Positions 8,058 through 17,363 of a stretch of 54,169 nt of DNA are shown here, in pieces. The notes beneath the pieces are model-generated. The model did not search any database, was not told the DNA's origin, and worked only from the letters and a program-made list of their open reading frames with translations. Each line of letters starts with the position of its first letter. Position 1 is the first letter of the stretch. Location: contig CALMCL010000015.1 of assembly GCA_937862905.1 (NCBI GenBank), positions 1 through 54,169 of the forward strand. The letters are read 5' to 3'. A program made the translations under genes and the position numbers. This DNA comes from an uncultured Burkholderiaceae bacterium (GTDB taxonomy: Bacteria; Pseudomonadota; Gammaproteobacteria; Burkholderiales; Burkholderiaceae).

Positions 8058-11000
8058 TTAAATATCAATACCAAAATCACGTATTTGCTGTTCTAAGGTT
8101 TCTTGCTCAATTAAGGTAACATTATATTTCGCACCCAAATTTTTGGCTGCCGATGAAAACTGTACATTAGTCACCGCAATGAGTTTGTTTGCTTTGTAGT
8201 ACTCTCTCGCTTCTTCTTGTAATTGGTAAATGACCGTTTCATCTTTAGCTTTGTTACTTTGGCTGTGTTTGCACTGAACAACAATAGTCTCATTTGATTT
8301 TTTGCCGACAATGTCCGCACCATATTCACGTGCAGGATAAGCAGGGGTCAATTCGCATTCAAACCCTTGCGCTTCATAGATTTTTTTAACCAACACCTCA
8401 AACTCTTGCCAATCCATTGCGGCAATCTTTTCTCTAAGTGTTGCTTGCATGGTGGCATCGATAATGTCGGTGGTATGAACACCTTTGGCTGGCACAAGAT
8501 AACCAGCGGTAGTGCGTTTTTGAACAATCAATTGATTCAAAGCTTGATCAAATGACAAGGCTTGCACACCATCTACAAGCGGTAAGGCACCAATAATATG
8601 ATGAATATAAACATCACGGGTCGCGCCAATCCGATAGGCGCGGTCGCTCGCTTGGTCTTCTTTGGAGGCATTCCACCAACGTTCATAATGGATGACGTGA
8701 TTCGCCTCAGTAATCGTCAAACCCACGCCCGCTGCCAAAGTAGACAATATAATCACCGCAAAACCTTCAGTGGCTTTGAAGCTACCCAGCTTGTCTTTGA
8801 CCTGCGCAGAGCTATTATTGTCGCCATTGATAATCGACACATTTATGCCAAACTGGGTTTGAATACCAAAACGAAGAGCATCTTGCGCCACTCGGCTCAT
8901 AACAAAGATAATCGCTTTTTCACCTTTGTTTTTAATACTGTCTAACAAACGCAACAACTCAACGGTTTTTGAAAAAGCTTTCAAATCCACATTTTGATTG
9001 GGGGCATTTTTTAATTCAGGATGCAAACCAAAGGCTTTTAAGCCATGTAGCCTTACCAATGCGGCGGCTTCTTGATTTTTAATATTCAAGTAACCTTCGG
9101 CTTCATCGATTGAAAACTGCACCTCATGCGTTTGTTCAATTTTTTGCGGCAACTCATTGCCTAAATAGTCTTTTTTGAATCGACGCAAAACATAATTACC
9201 CGCGCGTTCACGCAGCCGTGTATCGACATCAACAGCATTGGTCACAAACTCTTTTTTAAACGCTTTCCACGAGCCCAAATGCGCAGGATCAAACACGTCA
9301 AACAACGCCCATAAATCACGTAATTCATTTTCAATCGGCGTACCTGTCAATAATGCACTAAATGGTGTGAGGCTACTCAATGCTCTTGCAGCCCGCGAGA
9401 TTTGTGCATTGGGATTTTTAATTTTGTGGGCCTCGTCATAAATTACACACCCCCAGTTAAATACCTTGTCAATAAATGAAAGTTCGTAATTGCTCAAGGT
9501 CTCGTAACTGATAATCAACACATTAGGCTGCTCTTCAACCGTTAAAAAACTTGCCACATCAAATGAGTTGTATGGGCGCGTGTCGCCTTGTTTTTTTAGA
9601 TTGCGATAAGCCAAGTCGCTGCCGCGCACGACTTTCACCTTAAATTTTTTCCGTGCTTTCGCGTCCACTACAAATTTATCGATTTCATCACGCCAGTTAT
9701 CCAATAAAATCGTGGGTGCAACAATCAGCATGCGCTGTGCATTCACACCTTGATACTGCGGTAAACCAAGTAAATGGTTCATAAATACCACCATTTGATA
9801 GGTCTTACCCAGCCCCATATCATCTGCCAAAATCCCGCCGCGATAGTCTGCATCAAACAAATCTTTGAGCCAATTGACCCCTGCTACTTGATATGACTTC
9901 GGTGGAAAGGCGATTGCATTAAATAAACTAGATGGCTCTTGATGGTTAATCCGTATCTCGCTCAATGGTTTACGGGTCACAAAATCAAAATCAATACCCT
10001 CCTCATCATTGGGTTTGATTTGAATCACCAATTTACCAGCCGCCCCGCCTACTTGTTCGGTGGCTTTTTGAGCGACTTTGCTTAATGCCGCCTTTGCTGT
10101 TGCAAACCCTGCTTGTGGCAAAACCTCACCATTGGGCAACTCAATCTGTGGCGTGCTATTCTGTTCAGCTTGCTCAATTCGTTCAATCAAAGCTTTAACC
10201 TCAGTCACACTCCGCTTATCCACCGACTCAACTACGCGCTGGCGGATTTCCTCATGTACTTTTGGGTCGCCATCTTGCATCAAGGCTTGTTTAATCGGTG
10301 AGTCTAAGTTTTTAGAACCAAAGTACCCCACGTACGGCTCGCCCATACCTGTAATACGGTAACTGCCAAAATCAATCGCCACATCACCTACGGACTCTTC
10401 ATCATTCAAAATAAACGCCGCAGGATTGTCTAAAAACTTACTCACATCCTCACGTGCAATGCGCCCGACCGCCTGAATGCGTTGGTGCGCCTTGATGACC
10501 TCCGCCTCGGTGATTTGTCGCACCACATGCCGATTTTCGCCTTCACCACGCACTTCGGTCATGACCAAAATCGTGCGCCCTTCTTCATTCAAGCGTTCTT
10601 TGTGGTTTAAATAAGTGTGCTCAGATACGCCGTTGATGCGCGGCTGTATCGACACAGAACCATTCGCATTCATGACCACATCCATTGCCACCGCAATACT
10701 GTCTTGAAATACAGTATTGTCAGGCAAACCCTCAAAACGTACGCGATCGCCCGCATTTTTTGCCCGCTCCACCACACGCCAGCGCAGTGCCTCATCGGCG
10801 TTTGGCTGATTCGCCTGCTCGATTAACGCGCTCAACTCAAACATCGTCTGCGGCAACAGATACGCCGTAAACTGATTGAGTCGCAACACACAGCCTTCAC
10901 GTCTCACGCCATGCAAATCTTGCCCGCGCCCATCAGCAAATTGGGGCAAAAACTGACACGCTGCTTGTGCAGGCGTGCCGCGCATTTGCACCGACAAATA

Positions 11001-11186
11001 ACCTTCAAACAACAATGGCGCATTGAGTTGCGCCAAGCGTTCAGGTTCGATTTGGTAAATATCGGCATCGTTAATTTCGATGATTGGATTACCCGCATTG
11101 TCGGTAATGATGCGCCCCAAACCATCGTTGGCAATATTTTCAGCGGTGGTTTGGGCGAATGGGGTGAGGATAGGGAGCTGAATCAT
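8058..11186 (-). CDS. zorD: Zorya type I ZorD: SNF2-family helicase with C-terminal Mrr-like nuclease domain
   Basis: ZorD is the DNA-degrading effector of Zorya type I. I take ATG 11186 (MIQLPILTPF), 10 bp after the zorC stop and with an AAGAGA ribosome binding site, giving 1042 residues; the longer frame to 11267 would overlap zorC. The SNF2 core is complete: Walker A DDMGLGKT (455-462), DEAH (584-587), LTGTPIENEL near 614, motif V LSTLAAGVGLT near 815-825, and motif VI QASDRAYRIG (845-854). The C-terminal domain (about 925-1042) is a restriction-endonuclease fold, with EFE near 928-930, Asp958 (GADIV) and VVQCKHS, giving the D...QxK catalytic triad of Mrr-type nucleases. The N-terminal 420 residues are a family-specific region. 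It is the last gene of zorABCD. No frameshift or missing motif is visible, so it should be active. Confidence 0.93.
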   Translation of the reverse strand: MIQLPILTPFAQTTAENIANDGLGRIITDNAGNPIIEINDADIYQIEPERLAQLNAPLLFEGYLSVQMRGTPAQAACQFLPQFADGRGQDLHGVRREGCVLRLNQFTAYLLPQTMFELSALIEQANQPNADEALRWRVVERAKNAGDRVRFEGLPDNTVFQDSIAVAMDVVMNANGSVSIQPRINGVSEHTYLNHKERLNEEGRTILVMTEVRGEGENRHVVRQITEAEVIKAHQRIQAVGRIAREDVSKFLDNPAAFILNDEESVGDVAIDFGSYRITGMGEPYVGYFGSKNLDSPIKQALMQDGDPKVHEEIRQRVVESVDKRSVTEVKALIERIEQAEQNSTPQIELPNGEVLPQAGFATAKAALSKVAQKATEQVGGAAGKLVIQIKPNDEEGIDFDFVTRKPLSEIRINHQEPSSLFNAIAFPPKSYQVAGVNWLKDLFDADYRGGILADDMGLGKTYQMVVFMNHLLGLPQYQGVNAQRMLIVAPTILLDNWRDEIDKFVVDAKARKKFKVKVVRGSDLAYRNLKKQGDTRPYNSFDVASFLTVEEQPNVLIISYETLSNYELSFIDKVFNWGCVIYDEAHKIKNPNAQISRAARALSSLTPFSALLTGTPIENELRDLWALFDVFDPAHLGSWKAFKKEFVTNAVDVDTRLRERAGNYVLRRFKKDYLGNELPQKIEQTHEVQFSIDEAEGYLNIKNQEAAALVRLHGLKAFGLHPELKNAPNQNVDLKAFSKTVELLRLLDSIKNKGEKAIIFVMSRVAQDALRFGIQTQFGINVSIINGDNNSSAQVKDKLGSFKATEGFAVIILSTLAAGVGLTITEANHVIHYERWWNASKEDQASDRAYRIGATRDVYIHHIIGALPLVDGVQALSFDQALNQLIVQKRTTAGYLVPAKGVHTTDIIDATMQATLREKIAAMDWQEFEVLVKKIYEAQGFECELTPAYPAREYGADIVGKKSNETIVVQCKHSQSNKAKDETVIYQLQEEAREYYKANKLIAVTNVQFSSAAKNLGAKYNVTLIEQETLEQQIRDFGIDI

Positions 11187-11196
11187 TTTATGTCTC

Positions 11197-12750
11197 TTAA
11201 TTTGGATTTTGGTTATTACGTAACAAATAATCACGGATTTGCGCAATCCTTTGTGGAGTTTGATCAACAGGCAGCAGAATTGATTCCAAGGTTATAGGCG
11301 GTTTTGTCCATTGATTCAGCAAGACGCGCACTCTATTTTGCCAAGCATAGTTTTCTGAGTTCACGTGTCTGAACTCTTTAAGCAGGTTTATTTCTGGCCG
11401 ATCACTGTAAACTTGCTGATGAAACTCCGTATAACGGTATTTTGAGTCTGTTAAATCAATTGGGGGCGTTTGATAAATCCGAATGCTTGCGTCATGAGTT
11501 CCTTCAATGATGCAAAAACCACCAAAATCAACATATACACAAGACCGTTTTCTTTCTTCAAGCGTGCTATACGTCTGCTTATCCATTGAAAAGCGTGCAG
11601 CAATTTTAGGATGTTTTTTTTGTAAAAACAAAAAATTATCTCCGCCGAGCATTATCTTTGTTCGTTTTGCATGAGGTACGTATTGCAACCAGAATTGCCT
11701 GCGATACGGATAAACAAGGCGTTCATTGTTATCCGCTTCATTTCCTCCACCAACTATTGCATCACGTGGTTTATCAGTCATAATATTCAAAAACTCAAGT
11801 AAATCACCTCGTGACTTTAAACCCAAATACCAATCATATAAATCACGACCAACTCTTCCCCAAGATTGGATTACAGAATCATCAAATGAGCGTGGATCAC
11901 CAATTGTTTCAAAAATAAATTGCTGCCAGTCCTCGCAAACCTCATTGAGCCTTTTGCACTTAAGCAGCATTTCACGCACACACTCTTCTAAAATCAAACG
12001 CTGTGCATTCGCCCACACATACGGATACTGCTTAACGTCGGCAAACAGTTGCTTGACCTGCACATCATATTGATTGGCACGCAACGCCCGAATATTGACC
12101 AACAAACGCAGCAAACGCAAGCGTTGAAAAATTTCGTGGTTGTTCGACAAAATCAACTCTGCACGGATTTCATCGAGCGGTTTGACATCATCAAAATCAC
12201 GCAACACTTTATCCAACTTACCCTCAAGCAGCGGCGCATGGCTTTTCGCCAACACAGTCATGCGATGACGTCCATCATAACGGCGCAACATTTGCTTGAT
12301 CGGCCCAAGCAATGCGCTGCGCAAGGCATCATCCGCAATCCCCGCCTCAAAACTAAAATAACGTTGGTAATACAAGTTAAGCAGTTTTGGAGTCAATCGC
12401 TGATGCGCGTTATTTGTATCAAAACCTTCTTGCTCAAACGCCAACAACTCATCCATCAAAGCCTTAAACCTTGATTTTTTAACCAGACGAGTCAATAAAT
12501 CCTCATCGCCCGCCACCTCACCGCGCTCCTGCACCAATGCCGCCACTGCATAACGCACCTGTCCATGCGTTTCAAAACCAAAACGAGTCAATTGCCGATG
12601 ATTCGCCAACGCCCACAACCGCTCAACCACGGCGTTATACGCTTCACCAGCTTGCCTACCGTTGCCGATTTGGTTTAAATCGTCACTGGCTTTGCTCAAG
12701 CTTGTTTTAAAACTATCGGTTGGGAAATTTTGATAAAACTCAGACACCAT
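11197..12750 (-). CDS. zorC: Zorya type I ZorC (EH-signature domain protein)
   Basis: ZorC is a cytosolic component of Zorya type I with the EH_Signature domain; published work describes it as DNA-binding and needed together with ZorD. The product is 517 residues from ATG 12750, which shares one base with the zorB stop (TGATG); a GTG one codon upstream is an alternative. AAAGGGAAAG serves as ribosome binding site. The EH signature is seen as FCIIEGTHDASIRIY near residues 412-426, with the conserved Glu and His (about 416 and 419). The first 300 residues are predominantly helical and rich in Arg and Leu. Position between zorB and zorD supports the call strongly; the sequence alone would be moderate evidence. 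Confidence 0.9.
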   Translation of the reverse strand: MVSEFYQNFPTDSFKTSLSKASDDLNQIGNGRQAGEAYNAVVERLWALANHRQLTRFGFETHGQVRYAVAALVQERGEVAGDEDLLTRLVKKSRFKALMDELLAFEQEGFDTNNAHQRLTPKLLNLYYQRYFSFEAGIADDALRSALLGPIKQMLRRYDGRHRMTVLAKSHAPLLEGKLDKVLRDFDDVKPLDEIRAELILSNNHEIFQRLRLLRLLVNIRALRANQYDVQVKQLFADVKQYPYVWANAQRLILEECVREMLLKCKRLNEVCEDWQQFIFETIGDPRSFDDSVIQSWGRVGRDLYDWYLGLKSRGDLLEFLNIMTDKPRDAIVGGGNEADNNERLVYPYRRQFWLQYVPHAKRTKIMLGGDNFLFLQKKHPKIAARFSMDKQTYSTLEERKRSCVYVDFGGFCIIEGTHDASIRIYQTPPIDLTDSKYRYTEFHQQVYSDRPEINLLKEFRHVNSENYAWQNRVRVLLNQWTKPPITLESILLPVDQTPQRIAQIRDYLLRNNQNPN

Positions 12751-13439
12751 CACTCTTTCCCTTTTTCGTTCGGATCTACTGGTTGCGCCAAGGCAAAGAA
12801 AAACTCAATACGTCTATTTTTTGCTCGGCAATCTTGGGAGCTTTGGTCGTCACATTGGATGGGGCGAGTGGCTGCATAGCCGCTATATGAATATAAGCTT
12901 TTACCATGGTTTGTCGCCTCCCCGATATGTTCAGCTTCATCCATTGTGGCGTAAGTGTTAATTGCTCGCTTTGCTGACAAGAGCATGTTTCCATCGTTCC
13001 CATCTACCATACTCGTTGGCTCGTTATCAGTATGCCCCTCAATAAAAATAGTATCAATCGCTTCTTTATAATCCTTTTTTTCCAGTTCCTCTTGTATAAC
13101 CTTTGCAATAATTGCTACTGTTTTTTTACCATCCACACTCAATTCTGCAGAGCTGGGTTCAAAAAAATTATCTGTCCTAAGCCTTATAATGCCGTCTTTT
13201 TTAATCGCCTGAATATCAATTTCTTCTTTCGCTAAGCTTGTTTCTATTGCAGTTAGCAAAGCAGTGCGTTCGCTAACATTTTTTTTATGTTGATCCGATT
13301 TTTCAGTCAAGGTCAAAATCGTATAAGCCAAAATAATGATAAAAATAAACAGAAGAGAAGTCATTAAATCGGATATAGAAATCCAATAATGCCCCTCGTC
13401 CACGGCTTCACCACCGCTGGGTCGTTGTCGCTGTATCAT
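12750..13439 (-). CDS. zorB: Zorya ZorB: MotB-like membrane anchor with OmpA-type peptidoglycan-binding domain
   Basis: ZorB forms the dimeric inner core of the ZorAB proton-driven motor in the inner membrane and grips peptidoglycan. The 229-residue protein has a short cytoplasmic N-terminus, then one membrane helix (about 20-44) opening with WISISDLMTSL; Asp24 matches the conserved MotB-type ion-carrying aspartate. Residues about 75-220 are an OmpA_C domain with FIEGHTDNEP, LSAKRAINTY, SGYAATRPI and NRRIEFFF. Two cysteines (CDDQSSQDC) sit in the late loop and may pair in the periplasm. The start codon overlaps the zorA stop by 4 bp (ATGA) and the stop overlaps the zorC start, so A, B and C are translationally coupled. 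Confidence 0.93.
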   Translation of the reverse strand: MIQRQRPSGGEAVDEGHYWISISDLMTSLLFIFIIILAYTILTLTEKSDQHKKNVSERTALLTAIETSLAKEEIDIQAIKKDGIIRLRTDNFFEPSSAELSVDGKKTVAIIAKVIQEELEKKDYKEAIDTIFIEGHTDNEPTSMVDGNDGNMLLSAKRAINTYATMDEAEHIGEATNHGKSLYSYSGYAATRPIQCDDQSSQDCRAKNRRIEFFFALAQPVDPNEKGKE

Positions 13440-15397
13440 GATTTGTTACGCCCCATCATTTCGCTCAAGCCCTCAACTGTGGCATTTAGTTCAGCTATCG
13501 CACCGCTCAAACTGGTTGCAAAGTCTTTGAGTTGCGCATCAAATGCGCCCAAGGTTGCTTTGATGTTGGCATCGGTTTGGCTTTGATAGGCAGCAATGCC
13601 TTCGTCGGCTTGTTTTTTGTACTCTTTAACTTGCTCGGTAAAACCTGCAATACTTTGGGCGTTTTTCTCTAACAATTCACTATAACCTTTCGCCAAATGC
13701 TCATAGGTCGCTTGAGTGCTTTGGGTAATGTCGCCAGCATGTTCAACGGTTTGCCCCAGTTGCTCTGATACATCAGTCATGTTGGATTGTTGCGCGGCCA
13801 ATGCGGCGGCAAAGCCTGCCATTGAGGCTTTGAGTACATTGTTTGCCGTATCCAAACCACCAACTGACTGTGATAATTTTTGCGCCCCGCTGTCGGCACT
13901 TTCCGCGCTGGTTTTAAGGCTTTCGGTGCTGCTGGCAAATTGGCGCAAATAGTCAGGTACAGGGAGCAATTGATTTTTGGATTGCTCAATCGTCTCTTGC
14001 ATCCCTTTAAAAGTTTCGTGAATGCTGTGGGTCAAATCCTCCAACGTCTCGCGGATGCCTGTCAGCGTCTTATTGACCGTCTCGCTGATTTGCGTAGTGG
14101 CTTGCGTTGTTGTATCGCCCAATTGACCCGTGTGTGTTGCGTGCACATCGGCTTGAGTTTGGACCAAGCCCAAAATGGTCTTCATTGAAGTTTGCAACCC
14201 CTCATTATGAGTTGCAACACTACTGCCGATTTGCGCCAAACCATCGCTCAAAGCCTTGAGCGTGTCATCGGTGGCTTGTTTGGTTTTGCTGTTTTGCTCA
14301 TCAAAGGTTTGTTTGAGGTCAGACAAAGTTGATGTAAGCGTGGACAATGTCGTTTGCAGTTGCGCGGCATCTGTACCCGTGGTTTGTCGAATCTCTGCCA
14401 AAACCTCATTCATCATATTGCGCATCCCGCTGACAAACTCATCACCCAAACCACCACTAAATGATTTCATGGTGTCGTACAAGGTGTGTTCTGCCGTGCC
14501 GCCCATATTGCGCGTCATGTGCTGAATCGGTTCGCCAATCGCAATTTCCAATGTTTCTTTGATCTTTTGACCCAGCGCATCGGAGAGTTTGTTGACTGAG
14601 TCATCGGTCAGGCTAATCGACAGATTGCGCAACTCGTTGGTTTGTTGCTTGGACTCAAACTCCATCACCGCCAAACTCTGCTCGGCTGTTTTGCGTTTAA
14701 ACGCGGTGTTGACCAGCCATTGAATTTTTTCGATGCGTTGCTCTAATTTACCCTCGGAGTATTTTTCATAAAACGTAAACGCCAACGACAAGCCCAAACC
14801 CCAAATTGACGCGGCAAATTTAACCCCTGCTGCGTTGATGAGTTTTGCCATCGAGTCTTTAAGCAATTCAGTATCATCGCCGCCCATATTGAGCTGCACC
14901 AAACCAAAAAACAACCCGAAGAACGTACCAATTAAACCAATTCCCAACAAAATAGACGGAATGGCGGCATAGTATTTCGTACCCAAATGAGAGAGTAAAG
15001 TGTGTTTGTTGAAAAAATACTCGGCATCAATTGAGTTGCGAATCTCGGTTTTATTTGTGAGCGGATTGGTGGTTTTGATGAGGCTTTCATCAAACTCGTT
15101 CCATAAACCCGATAGTTCATCGTCTTTTTTTAATGATTCGACAAAATCGTTGTAGCCGTCCTCGATGCTGCCTTTGTTCTTTGACAGCTCATCGTGGAGA
15201 AGTGAAACCATCACCTCATCAGCTCGTTTTGATTGATATAACGTCCATAACGCCCGTCCAAAGATTCCCCACAAAACCAAAATAAACGCGGTGATAATCC
15301 AGTCGGCTGCATCTAACGCCATCAATCCAAAATGTGTGCCCGAGCCGTCTTTATGTGTAAACGGCAATAACTTTAAAAGAACATCCAAAAAGTTCAT
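13436..15397 (-). CDS. zorA: Zorya ZorA: MotA/TolQ/ExbB-like motor subunit with long cytoplasmic tail
   Basis: ZorA is the pentameric stator ring around ZorB; the complex is proposed to sense phage-induced envelope disturbance and to signal through a very long intracellular tail. The 653-residue product has membrane helices near 33-53, 143-169 (IPSILLGIGLIGTFFGLFFG) and 191-211 (GVKFAASIWGLGLSLAFTFY), the last two being the MotA/ExbB signature. From about 215 to the end it is an almost unbroken helical region rich in Thr, Ser, Gln and Ala, like a chemoreceptor stalk, which is the ZorA tail. AAAGGTAGGGG is the ribosome binding site. It begins 40 bp after the aroA stop on the same strand. Confidence 0.93.
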   Translation of the reverse strand: MNFLDVLLKLLPFTHKDGSGTHFGLMALDAADWIITAFILVLWGIFGRALWTLYQSKRADEVMVSLLHDELSKNKGSIEDGYNDFVESLKKDDELSGLWNEFDESLIKTTNPLTNKTEIRNSIDAEYFFNKHTLLSHLGTKYYAAIPSILLGIGLIGTFFGLFFGLVQLNMGGDDTELLKDSMAKLINAAGVKFAASIWGLGLSLAFTFYEKYSEGKLEQRIEKIQWLVNTAFKRKTAEQSLAVMEFESKQQTNELRNLSISLTDDSVNKLSDALGQKIKETLEIAIGEPIQHMTRNMGGTAEHTLYDTMKSFSGGLGDEFVSGMRNMMNEVLAEIRQTTGTDAAQLQTTLSTLTSTLSDLKQTFDEQNSKTKQATDDTLKALSDGLAQIGSSVATHNEGLQTSMKTILGLVQTQADVHATHTGQLGDTTTQATTQISETVNKTLTGIRETLEDLTHSIHETFKGMQETIEQSKNQLLPVPDYLRQFASSTESLKTSAESADSGAQKLSQSVGGLDTANNVLKASMAGFAAALAAQQSNMTDVSEQLGQTVEHAGDITQSTQATYEHLAKGYSELLEKNAQSIAGFTEQVKEYKKQADEGIAAYQSQTDANIKATLGAFDAQLKDFATSLSGAIAELNATVEGLSEMMGRNKS

Positions 15398-15421
15398 ATC
15401 CCCTACCTTTCATTTTCCTTG

Positions 15422-15449
15422 ATTTAAAGTTGAGTGCTCAATTAAGCAA
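15422..15449 (-). promoter_or_regulatory. Candidate promoter of zorABCD at the aroA 3' end
   Basis: On the minus strand TTGCTT (15449-15444) and TTAAAT (15427-15422) are separated by 16 bp. Transcription would start near 15415, about 17 bases ahead of the zorA start codon and just upstream of its ribosome binding site. The -35 box lies in the last codons of aroA. Both hexamers deviate from consensus, so this would be a modest promoter that could supplement read-through from the serC promoter. Confidence 0.38.
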
Positions 15450-16769
15450 GCCTGCCAACACCTCAAAATACGTCGGAAATGTTTTGCCCACACATTTGGG
15501 GTCATTGATCGTCACACCGACTTTTGATAAGGCCACCAACGAAAAACACATCGCCATGCGGTGGTCGTCATACGTGTCAATTTCAGCATGTGTCCAGCCG
15601 TCTGCTGCGGGTGGCGTGATCACGATGTAATCGCTGCCCTCTTCGACCGTCGCACCAACTTTGCGCAGCTCCGTCGCCATGGCACTCAAGCGGTCTGTTT
15701 CCTTGACACGCCACGAAGCGATGTTGGTCAACGTCGTTGTGCCTTTGGCGAACAACGCCGCCGTGGCCAACGTCATCGCCGCATCGGGGATGTGGTTGCA
15801 ATCGAGGGTGATCCCTTTGAGTTGTGTTTCCTCTGGATCGTCCTCATGGTGGATGCCGCGCACTTCAATCCAGTTTTCGCCCATCATCACATTCGCACCC
15901 ATCATTTGCAGGGCATTGGCGAATTTCACATCGCCTTGGATGCTTGATAAACCCACGCCCGTGACGCGCAGAGGTCCGCCGCCAAGCGCACCCAGCGCGA
16001 GAAAATACGACGCGGACGATGCATCGCCTTCGACGTAAATTTCTTTGGGTGACGTGTAATTCGCATCTGCCGCCACCGTGAACGATGACCAGCCATCGCG
16101 CACCACGTTCACGCCAAACCGCGCCATTAAATTCAACGTGATCTCAATGTATGGCTTAGAAATCAACTCGCCGATGACGTGAATTGTCACCGTGCGTTGC
16201 GTTTGTTTCGCCAACAACGGCGCCGCCATCAACACCGCCGTGAGGAACTGGCTCGACACATTGCCCTTGATCGACAGACTCAAATCACCCGCAGGTAATT
16301 GAGCCGGCGACAACACAAACGGCGGATAGCCCACTGTCCCTTCGTACTCAACCTGCACGCCAATCTGCTGCAACGCCTCAATCAAATCGCCAATCGGCCG
16401 CTCGTGCATGCGCGGCACCCCGTGCAAGTTATACGTCCCATTTTGCAAGGCCAAAACCGCCGTCAACGGACGAATCGCCGTGCCCGCATTGCCCATGAAC
16501 AAATCCGCGTCCTTGTTCGGGAAATCACCGCCCGTACCTGTCACGTCGTAATCGTGCTCGGCAATTTGCTGGACTTCAACGCCCAAGGCATTGAGCGCAT
16601 CGAGCATCACGCGCGTGTCGTCCGAATCGAGCACGTCACGCACGCGGGTGATTTGACCTTTGGCGGACAACGCCGCGAGTAATAAAACGCGATTGGAGAT
16701 GCTTTTAGAGCCGGGGAGTTTGATGTCGCCACGGGCGGAGGTGGCGGGGTTTAAGGTGATGTGCTTCAT
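15438..16769 (-). CDS. aroA: 3-phosphoshikimate 1-carboxyvinyltransferase (EPSP synthase)
   Basis: AroA joins phosphoenolpyruvate to shikimate-3-phosphate in the shikimate pathway. The 443 residues match the family length and bear its signatures: [17 protein letters not shown] near residues 18-34, [16 protein letters not shown] near 92-107, and [22 protein letters not shown] in the C-terminal lobe. The gene keeps its usual place after tyrA in betaproteobacterial order, but a two-gene insert separates them (12 bp gap on that side), and zorA replaces the expected cmk-rpsA on the downstream side. With only 12 bp upstream, aroA must be transcribed by read-through from the ATPase/nuclease-like pair or from a promoter inside it. 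Confidence 0.97.
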   Translation of the reverse strand: MKHITLNPATSARGDIKLPGSKSISNRVLLLAALSAKGQITRVRDVLDSDDTRVMLDALNALGVEVQQIAEHDYDVTGTGGDFPNKDADLFMGNAGTAIRPLTAVLALQNGTYNLHGVPRMHERPIGDLIEALQQIGVQVEYEGTVGYPPFVLSPAQLPAGDLSLSIKGNVSSQFLTAVLMAAPLLAKQTQRTVTIHVIGELISKPYIEITLNLMARFGVNVVRDGWSSFTVAADANYTSPKEIYVEGDASSASYFLALGALGGGPLRVTGVGLSSIQGDVKFANALQMMGANVMMGENWIEVRGIHHEDDPEETQLKGITLDCNHIPDAAMTLATAALFAKGTTTLTNIASWRVKETDRLSAMATELRKVGATVEEGSDYIVITPPAADGWTHAEIDTYDDHRMAMCFSLVALSKVGVTINDPKCVGKTFPTYFEVLAGLLN

Positions 16770-16781
16770 GGAATTAAAATT

Positions 16782-17363
16782 TTAGTATTCTTCAAGTAAT
16801 TGTTGTAAATAAAATGCCTGCGCATTTTTGGTTGAAATATAAGCTGGTCGAGTTGCTGTTGATTGTATTTGCTGATTCTTTTGAATTGTTCGTTTTTGCA
16901 CACTTGCACCACTGTAAAAAACAAAAAAATATTTTTTCCATTCCGAAAAGGGTATCTCACAGTTATGATGGTTTTTTAGTATGGATGACAAGCACTCAAA
17001 GAAACACAATCCTCCGTTAAGTTGGGGGCTAACGACAGACTTATTGGGCTTGCTTGATTTTAGTTCACAAAAAAGAATGCATGGTGAGCCCTTATTAATA
17101 CAAAAAACAATTGCGTCACATGCTTTAAAAAGAGAGGGGTGGTCAGGCTTGAAAGTGCTCTGATTCATAAAACCACATTCGTCATACTTTACGATGAAGC
17201 AATCTTTTGTGTTTTTTAAATGAATTTCCCTCAATGTTGCTTGTCTACCGTTTTCATAAATTGTTAATTCACCATTTATGGGTGTGGAGATTTTAGTCTC
17301 TACAAATAGGTTTTTTATAACATCTAGAGCTTCTTGATTTGTCATTTGCAATCTTCTTGTCAT
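16782..17363 (-). CDS. Uncharacterised protein with PD-(D/E)xK nuclease-like motif, partner of the ATPase
   Basis: I do not recognise a named family. The 193-residue protein starts at ATG 17363, overlapping the ATPase stop by 4 bp (ATGA) and preceded by GGAG, so it is translationally coupled to the ATPase. Residues 81-102 read ACDAIVFCINKGSPCILFCE followed by LK: an Asp (83) on a hydrophobic strand, a turn, then ExK (Glu100, Lys102) on a second strand, followed by a Gln (114) in SPQLNGGLCFFE. This is the layout of PD-(D/E)xK nucleases, and a DNA- or RNA-cleaving effector is my inference. The C-terminal 35 residues are polar and Gln/Lys-rich. It has no membrane segment. Its stop lies 12 bp before aroA. 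Base use is visibly AT-richer than in flanking aroA and tyrA. Confidence 0.6.
   Translation of the reverse strand: MTRRLQMTNQEALDVIKNLFVETKISTPINGELTIYENGRQATLREIHLKNTKDCFIVKYDECGFMNQSTFKPDHPSLFKACDAIVFCINKGSPCILFCELKSSKPNKSVVSPQLNGGLCFFECLSSILKNHHNCEIPFSEWKKYFFVFYSGASVQKRTIQKNQQIQSTATRPAYISTKNAQAFYLQQLLEEY

Noticed and set aside
8000..15440. Flanking direct repeats around zorABCD
   Set aside because: Only short shared TTTAAA-type strings were found by eye at the two edges, which is expected by chance in AT-rich DNA.
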